Source of the DNA: JAJACP01 sp964350245
GTDB lineage: Bacteria; Chlamydiota; Chlamydiia; Chlamydiales; JAAKFR01
Direction of reading: 5' to 3'
NCBI GenBank assembly: GCA_964350245.1
Contig: CAYGJC010000009.1
Location: 16,811 to 80,810 of the forward strand
Length of the DNA: 64,000 nucleotides
Shown piece after piece: positions 51,518-59,696 of the stretch. The translations under genes and the position numbers were made by a program. Below the pieces are notes generated by a model. It saw only the letters and a program-made list of their open reading frames with translations, made no database searches and was not told where the DNA came from. The first letter of the stretch is position 1, and the number at the start of each line of letters is the position of its first letter.

Positions 51518-52085
51518 AATTAAGAGATAAATCTTCGGGGATCATGGAGAGGGTTGCGTACCGGCCGCCCAACTCCCGCAGCAACTCCTGCCACAACTTT
51601 TCCGGAGGCGTCTCAAAGATGTGCTTTGCGGAAGCGGGACAAATATACCATCCTCCATCTAAAAACTCCCGCTCCAGTTGCCCTGCTTGCCAACCCGCAT
51701 ATCCAAAACAGAGCCGCAAGGTAGGTCCCGCTTGATCCGTCACTGCCTCTTGCAAAAATTGTAAATCTCCGCCCAGATAGACTCCTTCGCAGATCTCAAT
51801 CGTTTGCTCCGGGATTTTGTCTGAAGAGTGAAGTAGCATCATCTGATTAGTCTGAACAGGCCCGCCTGCCCGCACGTCGACGTGTGGATTGCTGAGCTGC
51901 TCAATAGTCAAAATCTCCTCCGGAAGCTCGAGCTCGAGACTCTTGTTGACAACCAGCCCAAAAGAGCCATTGGGACTGTGCTCGCAAAGTAGCAAAACAC
52001 CCCGAAAAAAAATGCCTGACTCCACATCCGGCGTGGCTATTAAAAAAGTTCCCTTATCTAAATGGGAATAGGGAATCGCATCCAT
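51516..52085 (-). CDS. AlgH/YqgE family protein (UPF0301)
   Basis: 189 aa. The N-terminal KGTFLIATPDVESGIFFRGVLLLCEH, NGSFGLVVNKSLEL, RAGGPVQTNQMMLLH, and LCFGYAGWQAGQLEREFLDGGWY follow the AlgH/YqgE family all along its length. The fold is known but the biochemical role is not; old annotations call it a transcriptional regulator without firm basis. GAGG stands five bases before the ATG. It begins 10 bases after mlaD and ends the reverse-strand cluster that starts with the candidate effector genes. Length is the family norm. Confidence 0.9.
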   Translation of the reverse strand: MDAIPYSHLDKGTFLIATPDVESGIFFRGVLLLCEHSPNGSFGLVVNKSLELELPEEILTIEQLSNPHVDVRAGGPVQTNQMMLLHSSDKIPEQTIEICEGVYLGGDLQFLQEAVTDQAGPTLRLCFGYAGWQAGQLEREFLDGGWYICPASAKHIFETPPEKLWQELLRELGGRYATLSMIPEDLSLN

Positions 52086-52095
52086 GAGGTCCTCA

Positions 52096-53181
52096 CTACT
52101 GACAATAACATTCCTGACAATACTCGCCGGTGAGCATTTCTGTATAGATTTTTAGAGAGTCCTGTAAACACTCGACTTGACTCATCAGCCGGCGCACGGC
52201 CTCTGCAAAACACTCGCTTTGCACAGGGATCTCTCGGCACTCCATCGTCTCTAGCACTTGCCCCAACCGATTCATTGTCACAGAAATCTCGCAGACTTCG
52301 TTGTCAAAGTAGTTGTAGAAATCACACGGCGTGCAGAGTTTTTTCATGCGGTTCATGCGCGCGGTGCGGGTGCGTTGCCAGCCTTTATCATACTGGAAAA
52401 GAAGTCCATAATGATTGATATCGTTGAGAAGTGTATCTACTTTACACATCAAACCTGATAGTTGCAGGTAAAGCGAGTCACTATGGATCAGTCTACCCAG
52501 TGTGCCCTCTGCATTTGTGATTTGCTGGATGCTGGCAAGGCCTTCACCGATCTGGTTCATGATTCCCTGGTCATTGGCCTCAGCTACAAAGACTTTTACT
52601 TGATCAGCTGCGCCGGTAATGGACTTGAGGGTTTGATTAAAGTCATCTGTATTTACAGCGAGGAAAGTGTTTACTCCATCCATTGTGTCAGTCAGAGAGT
52701 CTGAGACGCCGGAGATCTGGTGGAGGATTTGATCTAACTTATCCGTCGAGCGAGCAAAAAGCACTTCTTGCGTGACCTCCTGAGCCGGAGGGGCTCCCGG
52801 AGGGGCCGCTTTAGGGATGATCGCAATCGATTTTTCACCCAGTAGCCCTGAGGTGGCAAAGATAATCTCATCGTAGGAGTAAACATGAACAGTAGAGTCC
52901 ACCTTCAGTGTGAGCTCGTAAATGTAAAGATTACCAAACTCATCTGAGGGACTTTCACGCGGGTGAGGAACCTCAGCAATTTTATCGACCTCACCGACCG
53001 GCTTTCCGGCGAAGGTCACTCTCGTTCCTGATTCTACTTTATCGATGTTGGAAAAGCGAACAGTGAGTGTCAGCCTTCCATCACCCACAGAGGGCTTGAG
53101 AAAGAGGATTAACCACGCTGTTAGGACAATGCCCACAATAATAAAAATACCCAGCCAAAAGGCTTTGATCCGGTCACCCAT
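52096..53181 (-). CDS. mlaD: MlaD-like MCE-domain lipid transport protein
   Basis: 361 aa from ATG 53181 (GGGGA eight bases upstream; ATG 53196 is possible). One N-terminal membrane anchor (IKAFWLGIFIIVGIVLTAWLILFL, about 4-27) and an MCE domain with LTVRFSNIDKVESGTRVTFAGKPVGEV (about 38-65). The helical C-terminal half is longer than in E. coli MlaD (183 aa), as in many other phyla, and ends Cys-rich (CQECYCQ). It binds phospholipids in the periplasm for transport between the membranes. It overlaps mlaF by 8 bases. Confidence 0.9.
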   Translation of the reverse strand: MGDRIKAFWLGIFIIVGIVLTAWLILFLKPSVGDGRLTLTVRFSNIDKVESGTRVTFAGKPVGEVDKIAEVPHPRESPSDEFGNLYIYELTLKVDSTVHVYSYDEIIFATSGLLGEKSIAIIPKAAPPGAPPAQEVTQEVLFARSTDKLDQILHQISGVSDSLTDTMDGVNTFLAVNTDDFNQTLKSITGAADQVKVFVAEANDQGIMNQIGEGLASIQQITNAEGTLGRLIHSDSLYLQLSGLMCKVDTLLNDINHYGLLFQYDKGWQRTRTARMNRMKKLCTPCDFYNYFDNEVCEISVTMNRLGQVLETMECREIPVQSECFAEAVRRLMSQVECLQDSLKIYTEMLTGEYCQECYCQ

Positions 53182-53923
53182 TGAATAAATCCCCATCAGG
53201 TATCGAGTTTTTCAAAAACGTTTGCACTATCGGATCCTCTATCTTAATGAATGCGCTCTTTGTTGCGATATAGACGATTTGTCCCCCATGATTCAAGGCA
53301 ATCCGATCGGCAACATGAAAAGCCGAGCAGATATCGTGTGTCACCACAATGCTCGTAGCATTCAGCTCACGTTGTGTTTTTAAGATGAGATCATTGATCT
53401 GCATGGCTGTAATCGGATCCAGCCCCGTTGTCGGTTCATCATAAAGTAGAATTTTGGGTCGATAGACAATCAGCCTGGCTAGAGCCGCCCGCTTCCGCAT
53501 CCCCCCTGATAGATCCGAAGGCATCACCTCTTCTTTTCCATCTAATCCCACCATGTGCAGCGCCTCTGCAACCAACTCTCCAATTTCCTTCTCAGAATGG
53601 TGGTCGTGTTGTCTAAGATAAAAAGCCGTATTCTCACCTACCGTCATTGAGTCAAAAAGAGCGGCTGCTTGAAAAAGCATGCCCATCTCACGAATCGCTT
53701 GATAGAGCTCACTCTCTTTAAGCTGAGAGATGCAGACTCCATCTACGACCACTTTTCCTTGATCAGGGCGTTCTAGGCCTAAGATTTGCCGGAGCAGTAC
53801 ACTCTTCCCACATCCTGACTGCCCCAAAATAACTAGGGTTTCGCCCGTCTTGATTGTAAGGTTCAAGCCCTTCAAGACAGCCGTTCCATTGTAGCTTTTC
53901 CAAAGATCTTCCACTTCAATCAT
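53174..53923 (-). CDS. mlaF: MlaF-like ABC transporter ATPase
   Basis: 249 aa. Walker A GQSGCGKS (about 34-41), Q loop, ABC signature LSGGM (LSGGMRKRAALARL), Walker B ILLYDEPTTGLDP and the switch His in VTHD. This is the energy unit of the MCE lipid transporter with MlaE and MlaD. Its start overlaps the mlaE stop (TAATG) and its end overlaps mlaD by 8 bases, so the three subunits are coupled in translation. The system keeps outer-membrane lipid asymmetry in E. coli; its direction in chlamydiae is not known. Confidence 0.94.
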   Translation of the reverse strand: MIEVEDLWKSYNGTAVLKGLNLTIKTGETLVILGQSGCGKSVLLRQILGLERPDQGKVVVDGVCISQLKESELYQAIREMGMLFQAAALFDSMTVGENTAFYLRQHDHHSEKEIGELVAEALHMVGLDGKEEVMPSDLSGGMRKRAALARLIVYRPKILLYDEPTTGLDPITAMQINDLILKTQRELNATSIVVTHDICSAFHVADRIALNHGGQIVYIATKSAFIKIEDPIVQTFLKNSIPDGDLFNG

Positions 53924-54717
53924 TAGAATCCAAACCTCTCGACTAAAGTGATGTGCGCGACATTGAGGCCCACAGTGAGTAGGAAATTGACAATGAGAAT
54001 GTACGAGTAGCAGATCACCACACTAGTGGTTGTGGAGCGTCCCACACCCGCTGCCCCTCCTCTAGTAGTCATCCCTTTGTAGCAGGCGATCGTACTGATG
54101 ATAAAGCCGAAGAAAAGTGCTTTAGTGATGCCTGTTATGATATCGAAATAGCTTACGTGTACCGGCATTGGATCGAAATAGCCCTGTGAGGTCATACCAA
54201 AAATATAGACAGAGATTAGATAGCCACCAAAAATACCCATCACCGCGCTGAACATCGTCAGAACAGGGAGCATCGTCATGCAGCTGATAATACGGGGAGC
54301 CACTAGATAGCGGAGGGGATTGACGGCCATCGATCTCAGCGCGTCGATCTGTTCAGTGACGCGCATGGTGCCGATCACAGCTGTCATCGAAGAACCGACC
54401 CTTCCTGTTACCATAAACGCAGTCAGTACAGGTCCTATTTCAGTGAGCATTCCCTTACCTACAAGTAATCCCGTTGCGCTGGCAAGGCCCTTATCAGCAA
54501 GCTGGTAAAAAGATTGAGCCGCGAGAACCAGGCCTGTGGAAAAACCGGTGATGGCGACTACCGGCAGAGAGAGAACGCCAATGTGGTAGAGTTGGTCGAG
54601 GATGAGTGGCCACGAAGGGGGGCGCTTAATCGAGGCCCAAAAGGTGCGGGCAAATAAGAACGCCCACATCCCTACGCCCGCGAAGGCTGTATAGAGTTTT
54701 TCGTAATAATAGTTCAC
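53923..54717 (-). CDS. mlaE: MlaE-like ABC transporter permease
   Basis: 264 aa with five or six hydrophobic segments and the MlaE motifs GFSTGLVLAAQ, LLVGKGMLTEIGPVLTAFMVTGRVGSSMTAVIGTMRVTEQIDALRS in shortened view (TGRVGSSMTAVIGTM is the most typical part) and CYKGMTTRGGAAGVGRSTT. This is the membrane channel part of the phospholipid transporter. It begins 18 bases after the stop of the 151-aa chaperone-like gene, on the same strand, linking the transporter to the effector cluster in one transcript or a close pair. Confidence 0.94.
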   Translation of the reverse strand: MNYYYEKLYTAFAGVGMWAFLFARTFWASIKRPPSWPLILDQLYHIGVLSLPVVAITGFSTGLVLAAQSFYQLADKGLASATGLLVGKGMLTEIGPVLTAFMVTGRVGSSMTAVIGTMRVTEQIDALRSMAVNPLRYLVAPRIISCMTMLPVLTMFSAVMGIFGGYLISVYIFGMTSQGYFDPMPVHVSYFDIITGITKALFFGFIISTIACYKGMTTRGGAAGVGRSTTTSVVICYSYILIVNFLLTVGLNVAHITLVERFGF

Positions 54718-54735
54718 CCTCGCGATTCTAGCGAA

Positions 54736-55191
54736 TTAGGCCTTATAGGGGAAGGGGTTGATCCCACCGGGAGACGGAGGAATGGTAGGGTGCTTGACCG
54801 GCTCTTGGAGCAGTTTTTCCACAGCGCTTTTCAAGAGCGTGATCTGTTCAAGGAAAGTATTGAGAACCATTTCAAGCTCTTTAGCTTGAATCTCAGGGTT
54901 GATTCTCTGGTGAAGGTAGAGCTCATCCTCATCGGGTTTCACCGAAACCGTTTCTTCGATTGAGTCGTTGGTTTTAAGGGAGAGTTCGTAGATTTCGGCG
55001 CGCCTTTCAATAGGGAAAGCAAGGACGTTTGATGAGAGGAGAATCTTATTGGGAACGAGTTGCTCATCGAGTTCAAAAAGCAGAGGGATGTTGCCCTCTT
55101 TCATGATGATAAGACAGGCACCGTTTTGATCGGGTGCGAGCGTAGAAAAGTCGAGCACCTTGGCCAGCTCTAGCAAAAACGCTTCAAACAT
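54736..55191 (-). CDS. CesT-like type III secretion chaperone, Slc1-like
   Basis: 151 aa. The size, the acidic character, the opening helix (FEAFLLELAKVL), the strand pattern (ACLIIMKEGNIPLLFELDE), a helix near ALYE-like segment (RRAEIYELSL) and the Pro/Gly-rich tail (PPSPGGINPFPYKA) resemble the class I chaperones of the CesT/SycE family, in particular chlamydial Slc1, whose tail is also Pro/Gly-rich (from memory). Such chaperones bind effector N termini and guide them to the secretion apparatus. It follows the candidate effector at 55252-56217 by 60 bases. Cargo unknown. Confidence 0.7.
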   Translation of the reverse strand: MFEAFLLELAKVLDFSTLAPDQNGACLIIMKEGNIPLLFELDEQLVPNKILLSSNVLAFPIERRAEIYELSLKTNDSIEETVSVKPDEDELYLHQRINPEIQAKELEMVLNTFLEQITLLKSAVEKLLQEPVKHPTIPPSPGGINPFPYKA

Positions 55192-55251
55192 CTCACTTTC
55201 TCCATTTCTTTGGATCTCGAATGATCACTTCGATCTCTTGTCTATCCATGT

Positions 55252-56217
55252 CTAGTAATTGATGGATGACAATCTGCGCGGATTCCATTTCAGCTGTTTC
55301 TGGATATTTTTATTGAAAATTAAAAACACCTTGTTTGGATCCGTTTCCAAAAGAGATGCAACTCTATTGTGTGTGGCAGTATCTGCAATAATATAAGGAA
55401 TGGCATTAAGAGCCGTAAGCTCCTCTTCGTATGTTTTCACCATCGAAGAGATATCCAAATTGGAAGACGACCGAGTAGGAAGAGGAGAAAGTAGCCTTTG
55501 GGTAGTCTCTTCCAACCTTTTGTGCATTTTATCTGAGAAATGTTGAGCTGCTTCTTGTTTTTTGGAGTCTAACCTAGAGGCGGTGGGGCTTTGTAAGTAG
55601 CGGAGTAATTCTTGCAAACTTAAATTACTTGGTATCGTGCTTGCAACGAATTCGGTTTCGTCGGTTTTTGTGTTATTGACATAGATAGTGATCAGTTGGT
55701 GGGAGCCATGAACATTTGCTTCATATGTATATGCGAAGCCTAATGGTTCAAGCAGCTTATAGATTCTATTTTCTTGATATTCAGATGCTTCACTAGAAAT
55801 ACCCGATTGAACAGCATCGATCAGCAGTTGATCTAACGCATACCGGCGAGGATCTGCAGCAAGTCGTGGATTGGCTAAAAGCTGCTTCAAAGTGCCCACT
55901 TTTTCTTCATCGCTACTGAAAGTGTCAAGGTACTCATTCACGTGTGGATTTTTCAAAATGGGCTCTAGTAGGAAAAGCTGGGTGGAAGTAAAGCCTTTTA
56001 GTAATTCCGTTTGAGAAAACGAAGGGCGTATTTTCTCAAGATATTTTTCGCGAGAGCTAAAGTACGCAATCACCCACTCAAAGAAATAAGTGATTTTTTC
56101 TCCTGTGCTTAGAGGGCCCGAAGAGAGTGTCTGACGGGCACGCGCACTTTCGGGAAGAAGTGGCCTCACGCCCGTCTTATCGCTAGGCTCTCGGGAAGGG
56201 GGAACTCTGCTGCTCAT
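55252..56217 (-). CDS. Candidate type III secreted effector B
   Basis: 321 aa, no signal peptide. The N terminus is Ser/Pro/Arg-rich and disordered (MSSRVPPSREPSDK), a common feature of type III signals, followed by a hydrophobic stretch (about 45-60, ITYFFEWVIAYF), a helical block LLKGFTSTQLFLLEPIL and a mixed C-terminal domain. The block LxGxSxxQLxxL, followed by an SEDK- or SDEEK-type segment, resembles the effector at 56643-57827, suggesting distant kinship. It overlaps the upstream chaperone by 35 bases. No catalytic motif is seen. Effector status is inferred from context and composition. Confidence 0.55.
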   Translation of the reverse strand: MSSRVPPSREPSDKTGVRPLLPESARARQTLSSGPLSTGEKITYFFEWVIAYFSSREKYLEKIRPSFSQTELLKGFTSTQLFLLEPILKNPHVNEYLDTFSSDEEKVGTLKQLLANPRLAADPRRYALDQLLIDAVQSGISSEASEYQENRIYKLLEPLGFAYTYEANVHGSHQLITIYVNNTKTDETEFVASTIPSNLSLQELLRYLQSPTASRLDSKKQEAAQHFSDKMHKRLEETTQRLLSPLPTRSSSNLDISSMVKTYEEELTALNAIPYIIADTATHNRVASLLETDPNKVFLIFNKNIQKQLKWNPRRLSSINY

Positions 56218-56656
56218 CTGCTTTCTCCTTAATTATCGCATTCAAGGGAATAAACTCGTCCCATTCGATCAAGTGCCTTTTCCACTCCACAGCTACATGT
56301 AAAAGGCGATGTAGCCACTCCCAATTCTCTTGAGGTGTGCTTGCCGAGGTGAGATACGCATGCAGCTTGAGCACCTCTCCGGATCCTCCCAGTGTCAGGG
56401 TGCAGCCGGCTGTATTAATCCCCAAAAAGTTGCTGGTGGCGAGTTGTTTTAAACGTTCTTCTCGAATAGGCTGCACGATAAAACCGAGGACCATTTCCAG
56501 TTTGAGACTCCCTTCTAAAGAGCTCTTTGAGAGTCCTACGCGCATCTGATCGACAAACAATTCTGCTTCTCCAGCCTCGATATCCTCTTCTGGAGGCTTT
56601 GAGTCGAGCTTATCACTGAAAAAATCCAGCGTTTCGCGAAAGCTATACGCTGGCAT
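56183..56656 (-). CDS. CesT-like type III secretion chaperone
   Basis: 157 aa, acidic and compact. It opens with a helix (SFRETLDFFSDKL) and has the strand-strand-helix run of class I chaperones: TSNFLGINTAGCTLTLGG, then LKLHAYLTSAS, then QENWEWLHRLLHVAVEWKRHL. The family dimerises and binds effector N-terminal regions to keep them secretion-competent. The gene lies between the two candidate effectors and overlaps each (14 bases with 56643-57827, 35 with 55252-56217), an arrangement typical of chaperone-effector operons. Its cargo is most likely one or both neighbours. Confidence 0.7.
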   Translation of the reverse strand: MPAYSFRETLDFFSDKLDSKPPEEDIEAGEAELFVDQMRVGLSKSSLEGSLKLEMVLGFIVQPIREERLKQLATSNFLGINTAGCTLTLGGSGEVLKLHAYLTSASTPQENWEWLHRLLHVAVEWKRHLIEWDEFIPLNAIIKEKADEQQSSPFPRA

Positions 56657-57827
56657 CGCTAAACTCCATGCGTGCGAGCTGTAAATCTCGTTCTAACAAG
56701 AGTGAACCAGCCAGGTTAGTAAATTGCTCAGGAGAATAGTAGGTTTCACGTGTATGCTCAGTTCCATCTTTCGAAAGCGTTGTGCGAAGGCGCACAAAAT
56801 CCGTTTCGCCCATCTTCACATGCTCATGCTTGAATTGCACTTGTGCTTCCTTAATAGTGAAGGGCTGACTGTTTTTTAGAGCCTCGCCCGCAGCTTTGAG
56901 CTCACTATCTGTAAGAGGGCTGCCATTTTTAAATTCTAAACGTCCTTCAGCATTACGCTTAAGATCGACCTCTCCTCTACTACACGCTGTGATACAGCGC
57001 CCCATTTCTTGTTTAGAAGTTTCTATCCAATCTTGTTTGGAAGACCTTAGCGCCTCTCTGGCCTCTCTAACCGTCATCGTTCCTTTTAAACCTAAAGAAA
57101 GACGAAGCGTACGCGTCTCCATGGTATTAGGATCAGTAATAGAGACTCTGACAAAGAGCTGACTCGCATCCATTTGCTCATCATCCCCGCGTCCATACAG
57201 GACTTCATTGGGTTGGATCTCCTGGCTGAGAGAATACTTCTTAGAGGTCTCTCGAGACACTAAGCCTTGGAGGGGGCGTCCTTTTGATGTTCCTTCAAGG
57301 ACACTGTCGACACATTCATCTAAAATCACGTCCGTATTGGTTAAAGAGCTGATTTCCTTGCAGGCACCCCAGATAGCTTGGTGTGAAGCAAGATCAACGG
57401 GCAAGTCTTTCGGCCCTCCATCTACGAAACCCTGAAGAGCATTCACCTCTTCCGGTGTTAGTCGAATCCATTCACGTACAAAGGCAGCCTTGTCTTCAGA
57501 TGTGCAACGGTTTCCTAGCTGTTGAAGCGCACCGGTTGCTTGAGCAAGCTGGTTGAGTTGAACCAAGCTGAGCCCATTTAGGGCATCTTTGTTTTGAAAT
57601 CCAATTTGGCTGAGGATTTGGTCCTTGATTGCCTGTTTAGCCGCCATATTGCCAAAGAGAGCTTTGAGAATGCCGCCAAAAAAAGGAATTTTAAAAACTT
57701 GATACTTCTGCACACACGCATCAATCAGATCATGTTTCGAAGAGGGAACCTGCTCAGCTTTGCTACTTGAGAGTCGCTTAGCTTTGTGTGGTCCACCCGG
57801 CTTGCCTGGAGGTCCGACTGATGCCAT
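56643..57827 (-). CDS. Candidate type III secreted effector A
   Basis: 394 aa, no Sec signal. The first 35 residues are low-complexity and Gly/Pro/Ser/Lys-rich (MASVGPPGKPGGPHKAKRLS), as expected for a type III secretion signal plus chaperone-binding region. A hydrophobic patch (about 45-62, FKIPFFGGILKALFG) is followed by helical segments and a Glu/Lys-rich C-terminal domain with strand pattern (LFVRVSITDP, TLRLSLGLKG). No known domain is found. AGGAAG stands 7 bases before the ATG, and a strong promoter lies 30-65 bases upstream. The chaperone at 56183-56656 overlaps its end by 14 bases. Confidence 0.6.
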   Translation of the reverse strand: MASVGPPGKPGGPHKAKRLSSSKAEQVPSSKHDLIDACVQKYQVFKIPFFGGILKALFGNMAAKQAIKDQILSQIGFQNKDALNGLSLVQLNQLAQATGALQQLGNRCTSEDKAAFVREWIRLTPEEVNALQGFVDGGPKDLPVDLASHQAIWGACKEISSLTNTDVILDECVDSVLEGTSKGRPLQGLVSRETSKKYSLSQEIQPNEVLYGRGDDEQMDASQLFVRVSITDPNTMETRTLRLSLGLKGTMTVREAREALRSSKQDWIETSKQEMGRCITACSRGEVDLKRNAEGRLEFKNGSPLTDSELKAAGEALKNSQPFTIKEAQVQFKHEHVKMGETDFVRLRTTLSKDGTEHTRETYYSPEQFTNLAGSLLLERDLQLARMEFSDASV

Positions 57828-57862
57828 TTTCTAACTTCCTGTTTTGTAGAATCCCTACATCA

Positions 57863-57892
57863 ATTATCATGTTTGGTTTAAGCACCTGTCAA
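57863..57892 (-). promoter_or_regulatory. Promoter of the effector/chaperone operon
   Basis: On the reverse strand a perfect -35 TTGACA (57887-57892) is followed after 18 bases by GATAAT (57863-57868), five of six consensus bases. Transcription should start near 57856, leaving a leader of about 29 bases with the AGGAAG ribosome binding site. It is the best sigma-66 promoter match seen in the window and stands in the short divergent gap to ispG. Confidence 0.75.
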
Positions 57893-57914
57893 CTCTTTTT
57901 TTAAAAGGTTTAGT

Positions 57915-59693
57915 ATGAACAAAACGATTTATCAGACGATAAGAAGGAAAACCCGAGAAGTGATGGTCGGGAATGTTGGGGTAGGCGGTAATAACCCCAT
58001 CCGGATCCAGTCGATGACCACTTCTGATACCCGTGATGTCGATGCCACCGTCGAGCAGATCATGCGTCTAGCTGATGCCGGATGCGAAATCGCCCGAGTC
58101 ACTGTCCAAGGAAAAAAAGAGGCGGACGCCTGTGAAGGAATCAAAAATGGTCTTTTACAAAAAGGATATACCATCCCTTTAGTTGCCGATATCCATTTTT
58201 ATCCTCCTGCAGCTATGCGTGTTGCAGATTTTGCTGATAAGGTACGTATTAATCCAGGTAACTTTGTCGATAAGCGGGCCTCTTTTAAGATTATTGAGTA
58301 TGACGACGCTACTTATGCTGCTGAAATTGAAAAGATTGAAGAAAAATTTTCTCCGCTGGTTGAAAAGTGTAAGAAGCTGAAGCGAGCGATGCGTATTGGA
58401 ACCAACCACGGCTCGCTTTCTGACCGGATTATGAACCGTTATGGCGATACGGCTGCGGGCATGGTTGAGTCAGCTCTTGAGTTCACCCGCGTCTGCCGTA
58501 AGCTCGATTACCACGATATCATCTTCTCTATGAAGGCAAGTAACACACAAGTCATGATTGAAGCCTATCGTTTGCTTGCTTATGAGCTGGATAAGCTCGG
58601 CTGGAACTATCCGCTCCACTTGGGCGTCACTGAAGCGGGGGAGGGAGAAGATGGTAGGGTGAAGTCGTCGATTGGAACAGGCTCCCTTCTTCTTGATGGA
58701 ATTGGTGACACGATTCGCGTCTCTCTAACAGAAGATCCGTGGAATGAAATCGATCCCTGTCGTCGTCTTGTCAGCTTTGCTAAAGACTATCCGGTTGAAT
58801 ATCAAATTCCTAAGAAGCGTCCTCCTGTAGAGGTAAGCGCGCCTCTCCATCGCGATGGCTCGGTGGTGGTGACCGTTTCTGAGGAAGAGGTGGAAGCGGC
58901 TGATTTTTATGAACAGATTGGCTGCAAGATGCAGCTTGGCCGTCCTGTGCAGGATCATGGAACCGTTGATGCGGTGATCGCCTCTTTTGAGCATCCTAAA
59001 CTGACCCGTCTGCGTGAAGCAGGTGTGGGTGTAATCACTGATCCGTACGTGGTTACGGAAAAGGATTGGGAGCAGATTTTGATCGATCGCCCTGAAATGA
59101 TCTTTTTTGCTCCGACGGCAAACTACGTACATAACGCCCGCCGCTTTTTTAACTGGCTCTACGCACAAAATTTACAAACTCCTGTAATTCTGCAATTTGC
59201 CTACACGTGTGTGGAGGAGGATCTGGTGATTCATGCTTCGGCTGAGTACGGCTCGCTCTTTTGTGATCAAGTGGGTGAGGGGATTTGTTTAGAGGCGCCC
59301 CACTCACTGAAGACTCTTCGCTCGTTGTCGTTTGCGATTCTGCAAGGTTCACGGATGCGTCAATCGAAGACAGAGTTCATTTCCTGTCCCGGATGTGGGC
59401 GTACGCTCTTTGATTTGCAGAGCGTGGCTGCGCGAATCCGTTTACGCACCGATCACCTTCCTGGTGTGAAGATTGCGATTATGGGTTGTATTGTCAATGG
59501 TCCAGGTGAGATGGCAGATGCTGATTTTGGCTATGTCGGTTCAAGACCGGGCAAGATCGATCTTTATGTAGGTAGAGAATGTGTAGAAAAAAATATTGAG
59601 ATGGCTGAGGCCGATGACAGGTTGATTGAGCTGATCAAGAAGCATGATCGGTGGGTGGAGCCTGAAGAAGTAGAAGAGCTAGTTGAGCAGTAA
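57915..59693 (+). CDS. ispG: 4-hydroxy-3-methylbut-2-enyl diphosphate synthase, long form
   Basis: 592 aa, the long IspG type with an inserted domain between the TIM-barrel and the Fe-S domain, as in plants and chlamydiae (E. coli form is 372 aa). N-terminal VGGNNPIRIQSMTTSDT and the barrel motifs are intact; the C-terminal [4Fe-4S] domain has CPGCGRTLFDLQ and MGCIVNGPGEMADADFGYVG with the cluster cysteines. It makes HMBPP in the MEP isoprenoid pathway, which feeds menaquinone and lipid carrier. The downstream gene begins 3 bases after its stop. Confidence 0.96.
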   Translation: MNKTIYQTIRRKTREVMVGNVGVGGNNPIRIQSMTTSDTRDVDATVEQIMRLADAGCEIARVTVQGKKEADACEGIKNGLLQKGYTIPLVADIHFYPPAAMRVADFADKVRINPGNFVDKRASFKIIEYDDATYAAEIEKIEEKFSPLVEKCKKLKRAMRIGTNHGSLSDRIMNRYGDTAAGMVESALEFTRVCRKLDYHDIIFSMKASNTQVMIEAYRLLAYELDKLGWNYPLHLGVTEAGEGEDGRVKSSIGTGSLLLDGIGDTIRVSLTEDPWNEIDPCRRLVSFAKDYPVEYQIPKKRPPVEVSAPLHRDGSVVVTVSEEEVEAADFYEQIGCKMQLGRPVQDHGTVDAVIASFEHPKLTRLREAGVGVITDPYVVTEKDWEQILIDRPEMIFFAPTANYVHNARRFFNWLYAQNLQTPVILQFAYTCVEEDLVIHASAEYGSLFCDQVGEGICLEAPHSLKTLRSLSFAILQGSRMRQSKTEFISCPGCGRTLFDLQSVAARIRLRTDHLPGVKIAIMGCIVNGPGEMADADFGYVGSRPGKIDLYVGRECVEKNIEMAEADDRLIELIKKHDRWVEPEEVEELVEQ

Positions 59694-59696
59694 TAC

